64,000 bases of DNA from Voacanga thouarsii (lineage: Eukaryota > Streptophyta > Magnoliopsida > Gentianales > Apocynaceae), in NCBI GenBank assembly GCA_026120185.1, contig JANUWF010000059.1, positions 1-64,000 on the forward strand, read 5' to 3'. Below are positions 40,843 to 53,579 of the stretch, piece by piece. Numbering within the stretch: position 1 is the first letter of the stretch; every line of letters starts with the position of its first letter. Made by a program: the position numbers and the translations under genes. The notes below the pieces were generated by a model. The model was not told the origin of the DNA. It ran no database searches and saw only the letters and a list, made by a program, of their open reading frames with translations.

Positions 40843-43409
40843 CCAACCGTTAGATTTGTTTAAATTGTTAATAAAAGTGTTATGACCAAATTTGAAGATA
40901 ATGGGATATATTTTGGTATTCAATCCAACAAATGTCTATAAAAAGACCGAAAACATAAGACATTTACAAACATAGGCACTTTCATTTAATGATCCGACCG
41001 TTAGATTTTTTTAAATTGCTAAAAAAAGTGTAATGACCATATATGAAGATAATCGAATGTATTTTGGCGTGCAATCCAACAAATATTAAAAAAAATACCG
41101 AAAACCTAAGACATTTACGAACATAGGCACTTGCAATTAATGATTCGACCGCTAGATTTGTTTAAACTGCTAATAAAAGTGTTGTGACCAAATTTGGAGA
41201 TAATCGGATATATTTTGATATGCAATCCAACAAATATCAACAAAAATATCGAAAACCTACGGCATTTACAAACATAGGCACTTTCAATTAAGGATCCGAC
41301 CGTTAGATTTGTTTAAATTGCTAATAAAAGTGTAAAGACCAGATATGAAGAAAATCGAATGTATTTTGGCGTGCAATCCAACAAATATTAAAAATAATAC
41401 CGAAAACCTAAGGTATTTACGAACATTGGCACTTTGAATTATTGATTCGACCGCTAGATTTGTTTAAATTGCTATGAAAAGTGTTATGACCAGATTTGAA
41501 GATAATCGGATATATTTTAGCATGCAATGCAATAAATATCAACAAAAATAACGAAAACCTAAGGCATTCACAAACATAGGCACTTTCAATTAATGATTAA
41601 ACCGTTATATTTGTTTAAATTATTAATAAAAGTGTTGTGACAAAATTTGTAGATAATCGGATATATTTTGGCATGCAATCTAACAAATATCAACAAAAAT
41701 ACCGAAAACCTACGGCATTTACAAAGATACCACACTTTCAATTAATGATCCGATCGTTAGATTTGTTTAAATTGCTATGAAAATTGTTATGACCAAATTT
41801 GAAGATATCGGATATATTTTGGCCTGCAATCCAACAATTGTCAACAAAAATATCGAAAACCTATGGCATTTACAAACATAGGCACTTTCAATTAATGATC
41901 CGACCGTTAGATTTGTTTAAATTGTTAATAAAAGTGTTATGACCAAATTTGAAGATAATCGGATATATTTTGGCATGAAATACAACTAATATAAACAAAA
42001 ATAACGAAAACCTAAGGCATTCACAAACATATGTACATTAAATTAATGATCAGACCGTTAGATTTGTTTAAATTGCTAATAAAAGTATAATTACCATATA
42101 TGAAGATAATCGAATGTATTTTGGCGTGTAATCCAACAAATATTGACAATAGTACCAAAAATCTAAGGCATTTACGAACATAGGCACTTACAATTAATGA
42201 TTCGACCGTTATATTTGTTTAAATTGCTATGAAAAGTGGTATGACCAATTTGAAGATAATCGGATATATTTTGGCATGCAATCCAACAAATATGAACAAA
42301 AATAACGAAAACCTAAGGCATTTACTAATTTAGGCACTTTAAATTAATGATCCGACCGTTAGATTTATTTAAATTACAATAAAAAGTGTTTTGACCCAGG
42401 TTGAATATAATCAGATATATTTTGGCAGGCAATCTATCAAATGTCTACAAAAAGACCGAAAACCTAAGGTATTTACAAAGATAGGAACTTTCATTTAATT
42501 ATACGACCGTTAGATTTATTTATATTGTTAAGAAAAGTGTTATTTCCAAGTTTGAATATAATCAGATATATTTTGGTATGCAATCCAACAAATGTCTACG
42601 AAAAGACCGAAAACCTAAGACATTTACAAAGATATACATTTTCAATTAATAATCCGACCGTTAGATTTGTTTAAATTGCTAATAAAAGTGTTGTGACCAA
42701 ATTTGGAGATAATCGGATATATTTTGGTATGCAATCCAACAAATATCAACAAAAATACCGAAAACCTAAGGCGTTTACAAATATAGGTACTTTCAATTAA
42801 TGATCCGACTGTTAAATTTGTTTTAATTGCTAATAAAAGTATAATTACCATATATGAAGATAATCGAATGTATTTTGGCGTGCAATCCCACAAATATTAA
42901 AAAAAATATCGAAAACCTAAGGCATTTACGAACATAGGCACTTTCATTTAATGATCCGACCGTTAGATTTGTTTAAATTGTTAATAAAAGTGTTATGACC
43001 AAATTTGAAGATAATCGGATATATTTTGGCATTGCAATCCAACAAATATCAACAAAAATACCGAAAACCTACGGCATTTACAAAGATAGGCACTTTCAAT
43101 TAATGATCCGATCGTTAGATTTGTTTAAATTGCTATGAAAAGTGTTATGACCAAATTTGAAGATATCGGATATATTTTGGCATGCAATCCAACAAATATA
43201 AACAAAAATACCGAAAACCTAAGGCATTTACAAACATAGGCACTTTCAATTAATGATCCGACCATTCAATTTGTTTAAATTGTTAATAAAAGTGATATGA
43301 CCAAATTTGAAGATAATCGGATATATTTTGGCATTCAATCCAACAAATATGAACAAAAATAACGAAAACCTAAGGCATTTACTAATTTAGGCACTTTAAA
43401 TTAATGATC

Positions 43410-44164
43410 CGACCGTTAGATTTGTTTAAATTACTAATAAAAAGTGTTTTGACCCAAGTTGAATATAATCGGATATATTTTGGCATGCAATCTACCAAAT
43501 GTCTACAAAAAGACCGAAAACCTAAGGTATTTACAAAGATAGGAACTTTCATTTAATGATCCGACCGTTAGATTTATTTAAATTGTTAAGAAAAGTGTTA
43601 TTACCAAGTTTGAATATAATATAATATATATTGGTATGCAATCCAACAAATGTCTACAAAAAGACCGAAAACCTAAGACAGTTACAAAGATATACATTTT
43701 CAATTAATAATCCGACCGTTAGATTTGTTTAAATTGCTAATAAAAGTGTTATAACCAAATTTGGGGATAATCAGATATATTTTGGTATGCAATCCAACAA
43801 ATATCAACAAAAATACCGAAAACCTTAGGCATTTACAAACATGGGCACTTTCAATTAATGATCCTACCGTTAGATTTGTTTAAATTGCTAATAAAAGTGT
43901 AATGACTATATATGAAGATAATCGAATGTATTTTGACAGGCAAACCAACAAATATTAACAAAAATACCGAAAACCTAAGGCATTTACGAACATAGGCACT
44001 TACAAATAATGATTTGACCGTTAGATTTGTTTAAATTGCTATGAAAAGTATTATGAACAAATTTAAAGATAATCGGATGTATTTTGGCATGCAATCCAAC
44101 AAATATAAACAAAAATACGAAAACCTAAGGCATTTACGAACATAGGCACTTTCAATTAATGATC
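43410..44164 (+). repeat. Five-monomer cassette (M3/M10-M4-M5-M6-M7 type), copy 1 in zone C
   Basis: The cassette is 755 bp, exactly five times 151. In order: a monomer with ACCCAAGTTGAATATAATC and GTCTACAAAAAGACCG; an M4-like one (TTATTACCAAGTTTG) that also has GTCT-N6-AGAC; an M5-like one (ACCAAATTTGGGGAT); an M6-like one (ACTATATATGAAG, GAATGTATTTTGACAGG); and an M7-like one (GTATTATGAACAAATTTAAAG). The same order makes up M3-M7 of the zone A HOR, for example about 2925-3678. Confidence 0.82.
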
Positions 44165-44170
44165 CGACCG

Positions 44171-44840
44171 TTAGTTTTGTTTAAATTTCTAATAAAAGTG
44201 TTATGACCAAATTTGAAGATAATCGAATGTATTTTGGCATGCAATCAAACAAATATCAACAAAAATACCGAAAACCTAAGGCATTCACAAAGATAGGCAC
44301 TTTCAATTAATGATCCGATCGTTAGATTTGATTAAATTTCTAGGAAAGGTGTCTTGACCAAATTTGAAGATAGTCGGATATATATCGGCATGCAATCCAA
44401 CAAATAACAATAAAAATACCGAAATCTAAGGCATTTCAAATATAGGCACTTTCAATTAATGATCTGACCGTTAGATTTGTTTCAATTGCAAATAAAAGTG
44501 TAATGACCAAATATGAAGATAATCGATTAATGATCCAACCGTTAGATTTGTTTAAATTGCTAATAAAAGTGCAATGACCAAATATGAAGATAATCGAATA
44601 TATTTTGTCATGCAATCCAACAAATATCATTAGAAATACCGAAAACCTAAGGCATTTACAAATATAGGCACTTTCAATTAATGATCCGACCGTTAGATTT
44701 AATTAAATTGCTAATAAAAGTGTTATGACCAAATTTGAAGTTAATTGGATATATTTTGGCATGGATTCCAACAAGTATCAATAAAAATACCGAAAACCTA
44801 AGGCATTTACAAACATAGGCACTTTCAATTAATGATCCGA
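44171..44840 (+). repeat. Triplicated segment with truncated monomer, copy 1
   Basis: This is a run of about 670 bp starting TTAGTTTTGTTTAAATTTC. It includes a monomer with CTAGGAAAGGTGTCTTGACC and ATATATATCGGCATG, the short form GAAATCTAAGGCATTTC, a 71-bp monomer, and a monomer with ATATTTTGTCATGC. Other copies begin at 45860 and 47439 (offsets 1689 and 3268). Confidence 0.85.
44457..44527 (+). repeat. Truncated 71-bp monomer, copy 1
   Basis: The monomer runs from TAATGATCTGACCG to GAAGATAATCG and is then fused directly to the next ATTAATGATCC. The 80 bases from GATATATTTTGG to the end of the monomer are missing. The junction reads ATAATCGATTAATG. Confidence 0.9.
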
Positions 44841-45290
44841 CCGTTAGATTTGTTTAAATTTCTAATAAAAGTGTAATGATTAAATATGAAGATAATCGGA
44901 TATATTTTGGCATGCAATCTACCAAATGTCTACAAAAAGACCGAAAACATAAGGTATTTACAAAGATAGGAACTTTCATTTAATGATCCGACCGTTAGAT
45001 TTATTTAAATTGTTAGGAAAAGTGTTATTACCAAGTTTGAATACAATCCGATATATTTTGGTATGCAATCCAACAAATGTCTACAAAAAGACCGAAAACC
45101 TAAGACAGTTACAAAGATATACATTTTCAATAAATGATCCGACCGTTAGATTTGTTTAAATTGCTAATAAAAGTGTTATAACCAAATTTGAAGATAATCG
45201 GATATATTTTGGCATGCAATCCAGCAAATATCAACAAAAATACCAAAAGCTTAAGACATTTACAAACATAGGCACTTTAAATTAATGATC

Positions 45291-45400
45291 CGACCGTTTT
45301 ATTTGTTTAAATTGCAAACAGTGTAATGACCATAAATGAAGATAATCGAATGTATTTTGACATGCAATCCAACAAATATAGGCACTTACAATTAATGATT
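45291..45400 (+). repeat. Deleted monomer, 110 bp (38-bp loss), copy 1
   Basis: The monomer begins CGACCGTTTTATTTG and has GCAAACAGTG (three bases short). It jumps from AACAAATAT to AGGCACTTAC. An undeleted relative at 50026-50173 (148 bp) has 38 more bases at this point, and those bases are bounded by AATAT on both sides. The loss therefore looks like slippage or annealing between short direct repeats. Confidence 0.88.
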
Positions 45401-45859
45401 CGACCGTTAGATTTGTTTAAATTACTAATAAAAGTGTTATGACCAAATTTGACGATAATCGGATATATTTTGGCTTTCAATCCAACAAATATCAACAAAA
45501 ATAACGAAAAGCTAAGGCATTTACAAACGTAGGCACTTTAAATTAATGATCCGACCGTTAGATTTGTTTGAATTGATATTAGAAGTGTTATGACCAAGGT
45601 TAAATATAATCGGATATATTTTGTCATGCAATCTACCAAATGTTTACAAAAAGACCGAAAACCTAAGGTATTTACAAAGATAGGAACTTTCATTTAATGA
45701 TCCGACCGTTAGATTTATTTAAATTGTTATGAAAAGTGTTATTACCATGTTTGAATATAATTGGATATATTTTGGTATGCAATCCAACAAATGTCTACAA
45801 AAAGACTGAAAACCTAAGGCATTTACAATGATATACACTTTCAATTAATGATCCGACCG

Positions 45860-46520
45860 TTAGTTTTGTTTAAATTTCTAATAAAAGTGTTATGACCAAA
45901 TTTGAAGATAATCGAATGTATTTTGGCATGCAATCAAACAAATATCAACAAAAATACCGAAAACCTAAGGCATTCACAAAGATAGGCACTTTCAATTAAT
46001 GATCCGATCGTTAGATTTGATAAAATTTCTAGGAAAGGTGTCTTGACCAAATTTGAAGATAGTCGGATATATATCGGCATGCAATCCAACAAATAACAAT
46101 AAAAATACCGAAATCTAAGGCATTTCAAATATAGGCACTTTCAATTAATGATCTGACCGTTAGATTTGTTTCAATTGCAAATAAAAGTGTAATGACCAAA
46201 TATGAAGATAATCGATTAATGATCCAACCGTTAGATTTGTTTAAATTGCTAATAAAAGTGCAATGACCAAATATGAAGATAATCGAATATATTTTGTCAT
46301 GCAATCCAACAAATATCATTAGAAATACCGAAAACCTAATGCATATACAAATATAGGCACTTTCAATTAATGATCCGACCGTTAGATTTAATTAAATTGC
46401 TAATAAAAGTGTTATGACCAAATTTGAAGTTAATTGGATATATTTTGGCATGGATTCCAACAAGTATCAATAAAAATACCGAAAACCTAAGGCATTTACA
46501 AACATAGGCACTTTCAATTA
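45860..46520 (+). repeat. Triplicated segment with truncated monomer, copy 2
   Basis: This is the copy of 44171-44840 at an offset of 1689. It carries a private CCTAATGCATATACAAATATAG near 46335 and GATAAAATTTC near 46018. It joins directly to copy 2 of the 3268 duplication. Confidence 0.84.
46146..46216 (+). repeat. Truncated 71-bp monomer, copy 2
   Basis: It has the same length and the same ATAATCGATTAATG junction as 44457-44527, inside the second copy of the triplicated segment. Confidence 0.9.
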
Positions 46521-46677
46521 ATGATCCGACCATTCAATTTGTTTAAATTGTTAATAAAAGTGATATGACCAAATTTGCAGATAATCGGATATATTTTGGC
46601 ATTCAATCCAACAAATATGAACAAAAATAACGAAAACCTAAGGCATTTACTAATTTAGACACTTTAAATTAATGATC

Positions 46678-47432
46678 CGACCGTTAGATTTGTTTAAATT
46701 ACTATAAAAAGTGTTTTGACCCAGATTGAATATAATCAGATATATTTTGGCATGCAATCTACCAAATGTCTACAAAAAGACCGAAAACCTAAGGTATTTA
46801 CAAAGATAGGAACTTTCATTTAATGATCTCACCGTTAGATTTATTTAAATTTTTAAGAAAAGTGTTATTACCAAGTTTGAATATAATATAATATATATTG
46901 GTATGCAATCCAACAAATGTCTACAAAAAGACCGAAAACCTAAGACAGTTACAAAGATATACATTTTCAATTAATAATCCGACCGTTAGATTTGTTTAAA
47001 TTGATAATAAAAGTGTTGTGACCAAATTTGGAGATAATCAGATATATTTTGGTATGCAATCCAACAAATATCAACAAAAATACCGAAAACCTTAGGCATT
47101 TACGAACATGGGCACATTCAATTAATGATCCTACTATTAGATTTGTTTAAATTGCTAATAAAAGTGTAATGACTATATATGAAGATAATCGAATGTATTT
47201 TGACAGGCAAGCCAACAAATATTAACAAAAATACCGAAAACCTAAGGCATTTACGAACATAGGCACTTACAAATAATGATTTGACCGTTAGATTTGTTTA
47301 AATTGCTATGAAAAGTATTATGAACAAATTTAAAGATAATCGGATGTATTTTGGCATGCAATCCAACAAATATAAACAAAAATACAGAAAACCTAAGGCA
47401 TTTACGAACATAGGCACTTTCAATTAATGATC
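46678..47432 (+). repeat. Five-monomer cassette, copy 2 in zone C
   Basis: The cassette is 755 bp and is offset 3268 from 43410-44164, inside the duplicated segment of that offset. It shares the odd ATATAATATATATTGGTATG stretch in its M4-like monomer and GACAGGCAA in its M6-like monomer. Confidence 0.83.
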
Positions 47433-47438
47433 CGACCG

Positions 47439-48105
47439 TTAGTTTTGTTTAAATTTCTAATAAAAGTGTTATGACCAAATTTGAAGATAATCGAATGTAT
47501 TTTGGCATGCAATCAAACAAATATCAACAAAAATACCGAAAACCTAAGGCATTCACAAAGATAGGCACTTTCAATTAATGATCCGATCGTTAGATTTGAT
47601 TAAATTTCTAGGAAAGGTGTCTTGACCAAATTTGAAGATAGTCGGATATATATCGGCATGCAATCCAACAAATAACAATAAAAATACCGAAATCTAAGGC
47701 ATTTCAAATATAGGCACTTTCAATTAATGATCTGACCGTTAGATTTGTTTCAATTGCAAATAAAAGTGTAATGACCAAATATGAAGATAATCGATTAATG
47801 ATCCAACCGTTAGATTTGTTTAAATTGCTAATAAAAGTGCAATGACCAAATATGAAGATAATCGAATATATTTTGTCATGCAATCCAACAAATATCATTA
47901 GAAATACCGAAAACCTAAGGCATTTACAAATATAGGCACTTTCAATTAATGATCCGACCGTTAGATTTAATTAAATTGCTAATAAAAGTGTTATGACCAA
48001 ATTTGAAGTTAATTGGATATATTTTGGCATGGATTCCAACAAATATCAACAAAAATACCGAAAACCTAAGGCATTTACAAACATAGGCACTTTCAATTAA
48101 TGATC
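47439..48105 (+). repeat. Triplicated segment with truncated monomer, copy 3
   Basis: This is the copy at an offset of 3268 from the first and 1579 from the second. Its last monomer reads AACAAATATCAACAAAAATA where the other two read AACAAGTATCAATAAAAATA, so the end has been changed or converted to consensus. Confidence 0.84.
47725..47795 (+). repeat. Truncated 71-bp monomer, copy 3
   Basis: It has the same length and junction as 44457-44527, inside the third copy of the triplicated segment. Confidence 0.9.
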
Positions 48106-48370
48106 CGACCGTTAGATTTGTTTAAATTTCTAATAAAAGTGTAATGATTAAATATGAAGATAATCGGATATATTTTGGCATGCAATCTACCAAATGTCTA
48201 CAAAAAGACCGAAAACATAAGGTATTTACAAAGATAGGAACTTTCATTTAATGATCCGACCGTTAGATTTATTTAAATTGTTAGGAAAAGTGTTATTACC
48301 AAGTTTGAATACAATCCGATATATTTTGGTATGCAATCCAACAAATGTCTACAAAAAGACCGAAAACCTA

Positions 48371-49838
48371 AGACACTTACAAAGATATACATTTTCAATA
48401 AATGATCCGACCGTTAGATTTGTTTAAATTGCTAATAAAAGTGTTATAACCAAATTTGAAGATAATCGGATATATTTTGGCATGCAATCCAGCAAATATC
48501 AACAAAAATACCGAAAGCTTAAGGCATTTACAAACATAGACACTTTAAATTAATGATCCGACCGTTTTATTTGTTTAAATTGCAAACAGTGTAATGACCA
48601 TAAATGAAGATAATCGAATGTATTTTGACATGCAATCCAACAAATATAGGCACTTACAATTAATGATTCGACCGTTAGATTTGTTTAAATTACTAATAAA
48701 AGTGTTATGACCAAATTTGACGATAATCGGATATATTTTGGCTTTCAATCCAACAAATATCAACAAAAATAACGAAAAGCTAAGGCATTTACAAACGTAG
48801 GCACTTTAAATTAATGATCCGACCGTTAGATTTGTTTGAATTGATATTAGAAGTGTTATGACCAAGGTTAAATATAATCGGATATATTTTGTCATGCAAT
48901 CTACCAAATGTTTACAAAAAGACCGAAAACCTAAGGTATTTACAAAGATAGGAACTTTCATTTAATGATCCGACCGTTAGATTTATTTAAATTGTTATGA
49001 AAAGTGTTATTACCATGTTTGAATATAATTGGATATATTTTGGTATGCAATCCAACAAATGTCTACAAAAAGACTGAAAACCTAAGGCATTTACAAAGAT
49101 ATACACTTTCAATTAATGATCCGACCGTTAGATTTGTTTAAATTGTTAATAAAAGTGTTGCGACCAAATTTGGATATAATCGGATATATTTTGGTATGCA
49201 ATCCAACAAATATAAAAAAAATACCGAAAACCGAAGGCATTTACAAACATAGGCACTTTCAATTAATGATCCTACCATTATATTTGTTTAAATAGCTAAT
49301 AAAAGTGTAATGACCATATATGAAGATAATCGAATGTATTTTGACATGCAATCCAACAAATATTAACAAAGATACCGAAAACCTAAAGCATTTACGAATA
49401 TAGGCACTTACAATTAACGATTCGACCGTTAGATTTGTTTAAATTGCTAATAAAAGTGTTATGACCAAATTTGAAGATAATCGGATATATTTTTGCTTGA
49501 AATCCAATAAATATCAACAAAAATACCGAAAACCTAAGGCATTTACAAATATAGGCACTTTAAATTAATGATCCGACCGTTAGATTTGTTTAAAATGATA
49601 ATAAAAGTGTTATAACTAAATTTGAGGATAATCAGAAATATTTTGGCATTCAATCCAACAAATAGCAACAAAAATACCGAAAACCTACGGCATTTACAAA
49701 GATAGGCACTTTCAATTAATGATCTGACCGTTAGATTTGTTTAAATTTCTATGAAAAATTTTATGACCAAATTTGAAGATATCGGATATATTTTGGCCTG
49801 CAATCCATCAAATATAAGCAAAAATACCGAAAACCTAA
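48371..49838 (+). repeat. Ten-monomer local HOR unit, copy 1 (contains the 38-bp deletion)
   Basis: It starts at AGACACTTACAAAGATATAC and matches 49839 onward. The offset is 1467 before the 38-bp deletion and 1505 after it, which equals 1467 + 38. Shared marks include TAGAAGTGTTATGACCAAGG, GTTGCGACCAAATTTGG, and AACAAATAGCAACAAAAATA. Confidence 0.85.
48559..48668 (+). repeat. Deleted monomer, 110 bp (38-bp loss), copy 2
   Basis: It has the same deletion as 45291-45400, carried along in the 3268 duplication. The undeleted relative lies 1467 bp downstream. Confidence 0.88.
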
Positions 49839-51342
49839 GACACTTACAAAGATATACATTTTCAATAAATGATCCGACCGTTAGATTTGTTTAAATTGCT
49901 AATAAAAGTGTTATAACCAAATTTGAAGATAATCGGATATATTTTGGCATGCAATCCAACAAATATCAACAAAAATACCGAAAACTTAAGGCATTTACAA
50001 ACATAGGCACTTTAAATTAATGATCCGACCGTTTTATTTGTTTAAATTGCAAACAGTGTAATGACCATAAATGAAGATAATCGAATGTATTTTGACATGC
50101 AATCCAACAAATATTAACAAAGATACCGAAAACCTAAGGCATTTACGAATATAGGCACTTACAATTAATGATTCGACCGTTAGATTTGTTTAAATTACTA
50201 ATAAAAGTGTTATGACCAAATTTGACGATAATCGGATATATTTTGGCTTTCAATCTAACAAATATCAACAAAAATAACGAAAAGCTAAGGCATTTACAAA
50301 CGTAGGCACTTTAAATTAATGATTCGACCGTTAGATTTGTTTGAATTGATATTAGAAGTGTTATGACCAAGGTTAAATATAATCGGATATATTTTGTCAT
50401 GCAATCTACCAAATGTTTACAAAAAGACCGAAAACCTAAGGTATTTACAAAGATAGGAACTTTCATTTAATGATCCGACCGTTAGATTTATTTAAATTTT
50501 TATGAAAAGTGCTATTACCATGTTTGAATATAATTGGATATATTTTGGTATGCAATCCAACAAATGTCTACAAAAAGACTGAAAACCTAAGGCATTTACA
50601 AAGATATACACTTTCAATTAATGATCCGACCGTTAGATTTGTTTAAATTGTTAATAAAAGTGTTGCGACCAAATTTGGATATAATCGGATATATTTTGGT
50701 ATGCAATCCAACAAATATAAAAAAAAAATACCGAAAACCGAAGGCATTTACAAACATAGGCACTTTCAATTAATGATCCTACCGTTATATTTGTTTAAAT
50801 AGCTAATAAAAGTGTAATGACCATATATGAAGATAATCGAATGTATTTTGACATGCAATCCAACAAATATTAACAAAGATACCGAAAACCTAAGGCATTT
50901 ACGAATATAGGCACTTACAATTAACGATTCGACCGTTAGATTTGTTTAAATTGCTAATAAAAGTGTTATGACCAAATTTGAAGATAATCGGATATATTTT
51001 TGCTTGAAATCCAATAAATATCAACAAAAATACCGAAAACCTAAGGCATTTACAAATATAGGCACTTTAAATTAATGATCCGACCGTTAGATTTGTTTAA
51101 AATGATAATAAAAGTGTTATAACTAAATTTGAGGATAATCGAAATATTTTGGCATTCAATTCAACAAATAGCAACAAAAATACCGAAAACCTAAGGCATT
51201 TATAAAGATAGGAACTTTCAATTAATGATCCGACCGTTAGATTTGTTTAAATTGCTATGAAAAATGTTATGACCAAATTTGAAGATATCGGATATATTTT
51301 GGCTTGCAATCCAACAAATATAAACAAAAATATCGAAAACCT
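49839..51342 (+). repeat. Ten-monomer local HOR unit, copy 2
   Basis: This is the partner of 48371-49838, with the undeleted 148-bp monomer. The match fades after the monomer with GATATCGGATATATTTTGGC near 51280, where GGCCTGCAATCC becomes GGCTTGCAATCC. Confidence 0.83.
50026..50173 (+). repeat. Undeleted relative (148 bp) of the 110-bp monomers
   Basis: It shares CGACCGTTTTATTTG and GCAAACAGTGTAATGACC with the two 110-bp monomers but keeps the segment from TAACAAAGATACC to ACGAATAT. It is likely the parental form. Confidence 0.85.
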
Positions 51343-52740
51343 AAGGCATTTACAAAGATAGACACTTTCAATTAATGATCCGACCGTTAGATTTGTTTAA
51401 ATTGCTAATAAAAGTGTTATGACCAAATTTGAAGATAATCGGATATATTTTGGCATGCAATCCAACAAATATCAACAAAAATACCGAAAACCTAAGGCAT
51501 TTACAAACATAGGCACTTTAAATTAATGATCCGACCGTTAGATTTGTTTAAATTGCTAATAAAAGTGTAATGACCATAATATGAAGATAATCGAATATAT
51601 TTTGACATGCAATCCAACAAATATCAACAAAAATACCGAAAACCTAAGGCATTTACAAATATAGGCACTTTCAATTAATGATTCGACCGTTAGATTTGTT
51701 TAAATTTCTAATAAAAGTGTTATGACCAAATTTGAAGATAATCGGATATATTTTGGCATGCAATCCAACAAATATCAACAAAAATAACGAAAACCTAAGG
51801 CATTTACAAACATAGGCACTTTAAATTAATGATCCGACCGTTAGATTTGTTTAAATTGCTATTAAAAGTGTTATGACCAAGGTTGAATATAATCGGATAT
51901 ATTTTGTCATGCAATCTACCAAATGTCTACAAAAAGACCGAAAACCTAAGGTATTTACAAAGATAGGAACTTTCATTTAATGATCCGACCGTTAGATTTA
52001 TTTAAATTGTTATGAAAAGTGTTATTACCATGTTTGAATATAATCGGATATATTTTGGTATGCAATCCAACAAATGTATACAAAAAAACCGAAAACCTAA
52101 GGTATTTACAAAGATATACACTTTCAATTAATGATCCGACCGTTAGATTTGTTTAAATTGCTAATAAAAGTGTTATGACCAAATTTGAAGATAATCGGAT
52201 ATATTTTGGTATTCAATCCAACAAATATCAACAAAAATAACGAAAACCTAAGGCATTTACAAACAAAGGCACTTTTAATTAAAGATCCGACCGTCAGATT
52301 TGTTTAAATTGCTAATAAAAGTGTAATGACCGTATATGAAGATAATCGAATGTATTTTGACATGCAATCCAACAAATATTAACAAAGATACCGAAAACCT
52401 AAGGCATTTACGAATATAGGCACTTACAATTAATGATTCGACCGTTAGATTTGTTTAAATTGCTAATAAAAGTGTTATGACCAAATTTGAAGATAATCGG
52501 ATATATTTTGGCTTGAAATCCAATAAATATCAACAAAAATACCGAAAACCTAAGGCATTTACAAATATAGGCACTTTAAATTAATGATCCGACCGTTAGA
52601 TTTGTTTAAATTGCTAATAAAAGTGTTATGACCAAATTTGAAGATAATCGGATATATTTTGGCATGCAATCCAACAAATATCAACAAAAATACCGAAAAC
52701 CTAAGGCATTTATAAAGATAGGAACTTTCAATTAATGATA

Positions 52741-52851
52741 AGACCATTCGATTTGTTTATAATGTTAGGAAAAGTGTTATGACCAAATTTACAAAAAGAT
52801 TGAAAACCTAAGGCATTTAATAATAAAGATTGAAACTTTGAATTAATGATC
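52741..52851 (+). repeat. Truncated 111-bp monomer with rearranged middle
   Basis: It starts AGACCATTCGATTTG and goes from GACCAAATTT straight to ACAAAAAGATTG, losing about 40 bases that normally hold GATATATTTTGG and GCATGC. Its end is also unusual (GCATTTAATAATAAAGATTG). I see no second copy. Confidence 0.82.
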
Positions 52852-53456
52852 CGACCGTTAGATTTGTTTAAATTGCTAAGTAAAGTGTTATGACCATGTT
52901 TGAATATAATCGGATATATTTTGGCATTCAATCCAGTAAATATCAACAAAAATAACGAAAACCTAAGGTATTTACTAATATAGGCACTTTAAATTAATGA
53001 TCCGATCGTTAAAATTGTTTAAATTGCTATGAAAAGTGTTTTGACCAAGTTTGAATATAATCGGATGTATTTTGGCATCCAATCTACCAAATGTCTACAA
53101 AAAGACCGAAAACATATGATATTTACAAATATAGGAACTTTCATTTAATGATCCGACCGTTAGATTTATTTAAATTGTTAAAAAAAAGTGTTATTACCAT
53201 GTTTGAATATAATCGGATATATTTTGGTATGCAATCCAACAAATGTCTACAAAAAGATCGAAAAACTAAGGCATTTACAAACATAGGCACTTTCAATTAA
53301 TGATCCTACCGTTACATTTGTTTAAATTGCTAATAAAAGTGTAATGACCGTATATGAAGATAATCGAATGTATTTTGTAATACAATCCGACAAATATTAA
53401 CAAAAATACCGAAAACCTAAGGCATTTACGAACATTGGCACTTACAATTATTGATT

Positions 53457-53579
53457 CGACCGTTAGATTTGTTTAAATTGATCATAAAAGTGTTATGACC
53501 AAATTTGAAGATAATCGAATGTATTTTGGCATGCAATCCATCAAATATTCACAAAGATAGGCACTTTCAATTAATGATC
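53457..53579 (+). repeat. Truncated 123-bp monomer
   Basis: The sequence jumps from CATCAAATAT to TCACAAAGATAGG, losing about 27 bases that normally contain CCGAAAACCTAAGG. It appears only once in the window. Confidence 0.82.

Larger units (their letters stand above)
43203..45868 (+). repeat. Local duplication, offset 3268, copy 1
   Basis: The segment matches 46471-49130 at an offset of 3267-3268. Shared marks are CCATTCAATTTG (43262), the five-monomer cassette, the GTTAGTTTTGTTTAAATTTC monomer (44170), a 71-bp truncated monomer, and the 110-bp deleted monomer. The left limit is set by GGATTCCAACAAGTATC in copy 2 only. The right limit is set by GTTAGTTTTG here against GTTAGATTTG there. Confidence 0.85.
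46471..49130 (+). repeat. Local duplication, offset 3268, copy 2
   Basis: This is the partner of 43203-45868. Between the two copies lies an extra piece (about 45868-46471) that is itself a third copy of the segment starting at 44171. The layout can be explained by one unequal exchange on top of an earlier duplication. Confidence 0.85.

Noticed and set aside
44436..48766. Identical minus-strand frames of 63-64 codons (44436, 46125, 47704; 45307, 48575)
   Set aside because: Identity follows from the local duplications at offsets 1689, 3268 and 1579. The frames exist because the 71-bp and 110-bp truncated monomers alter the frame.
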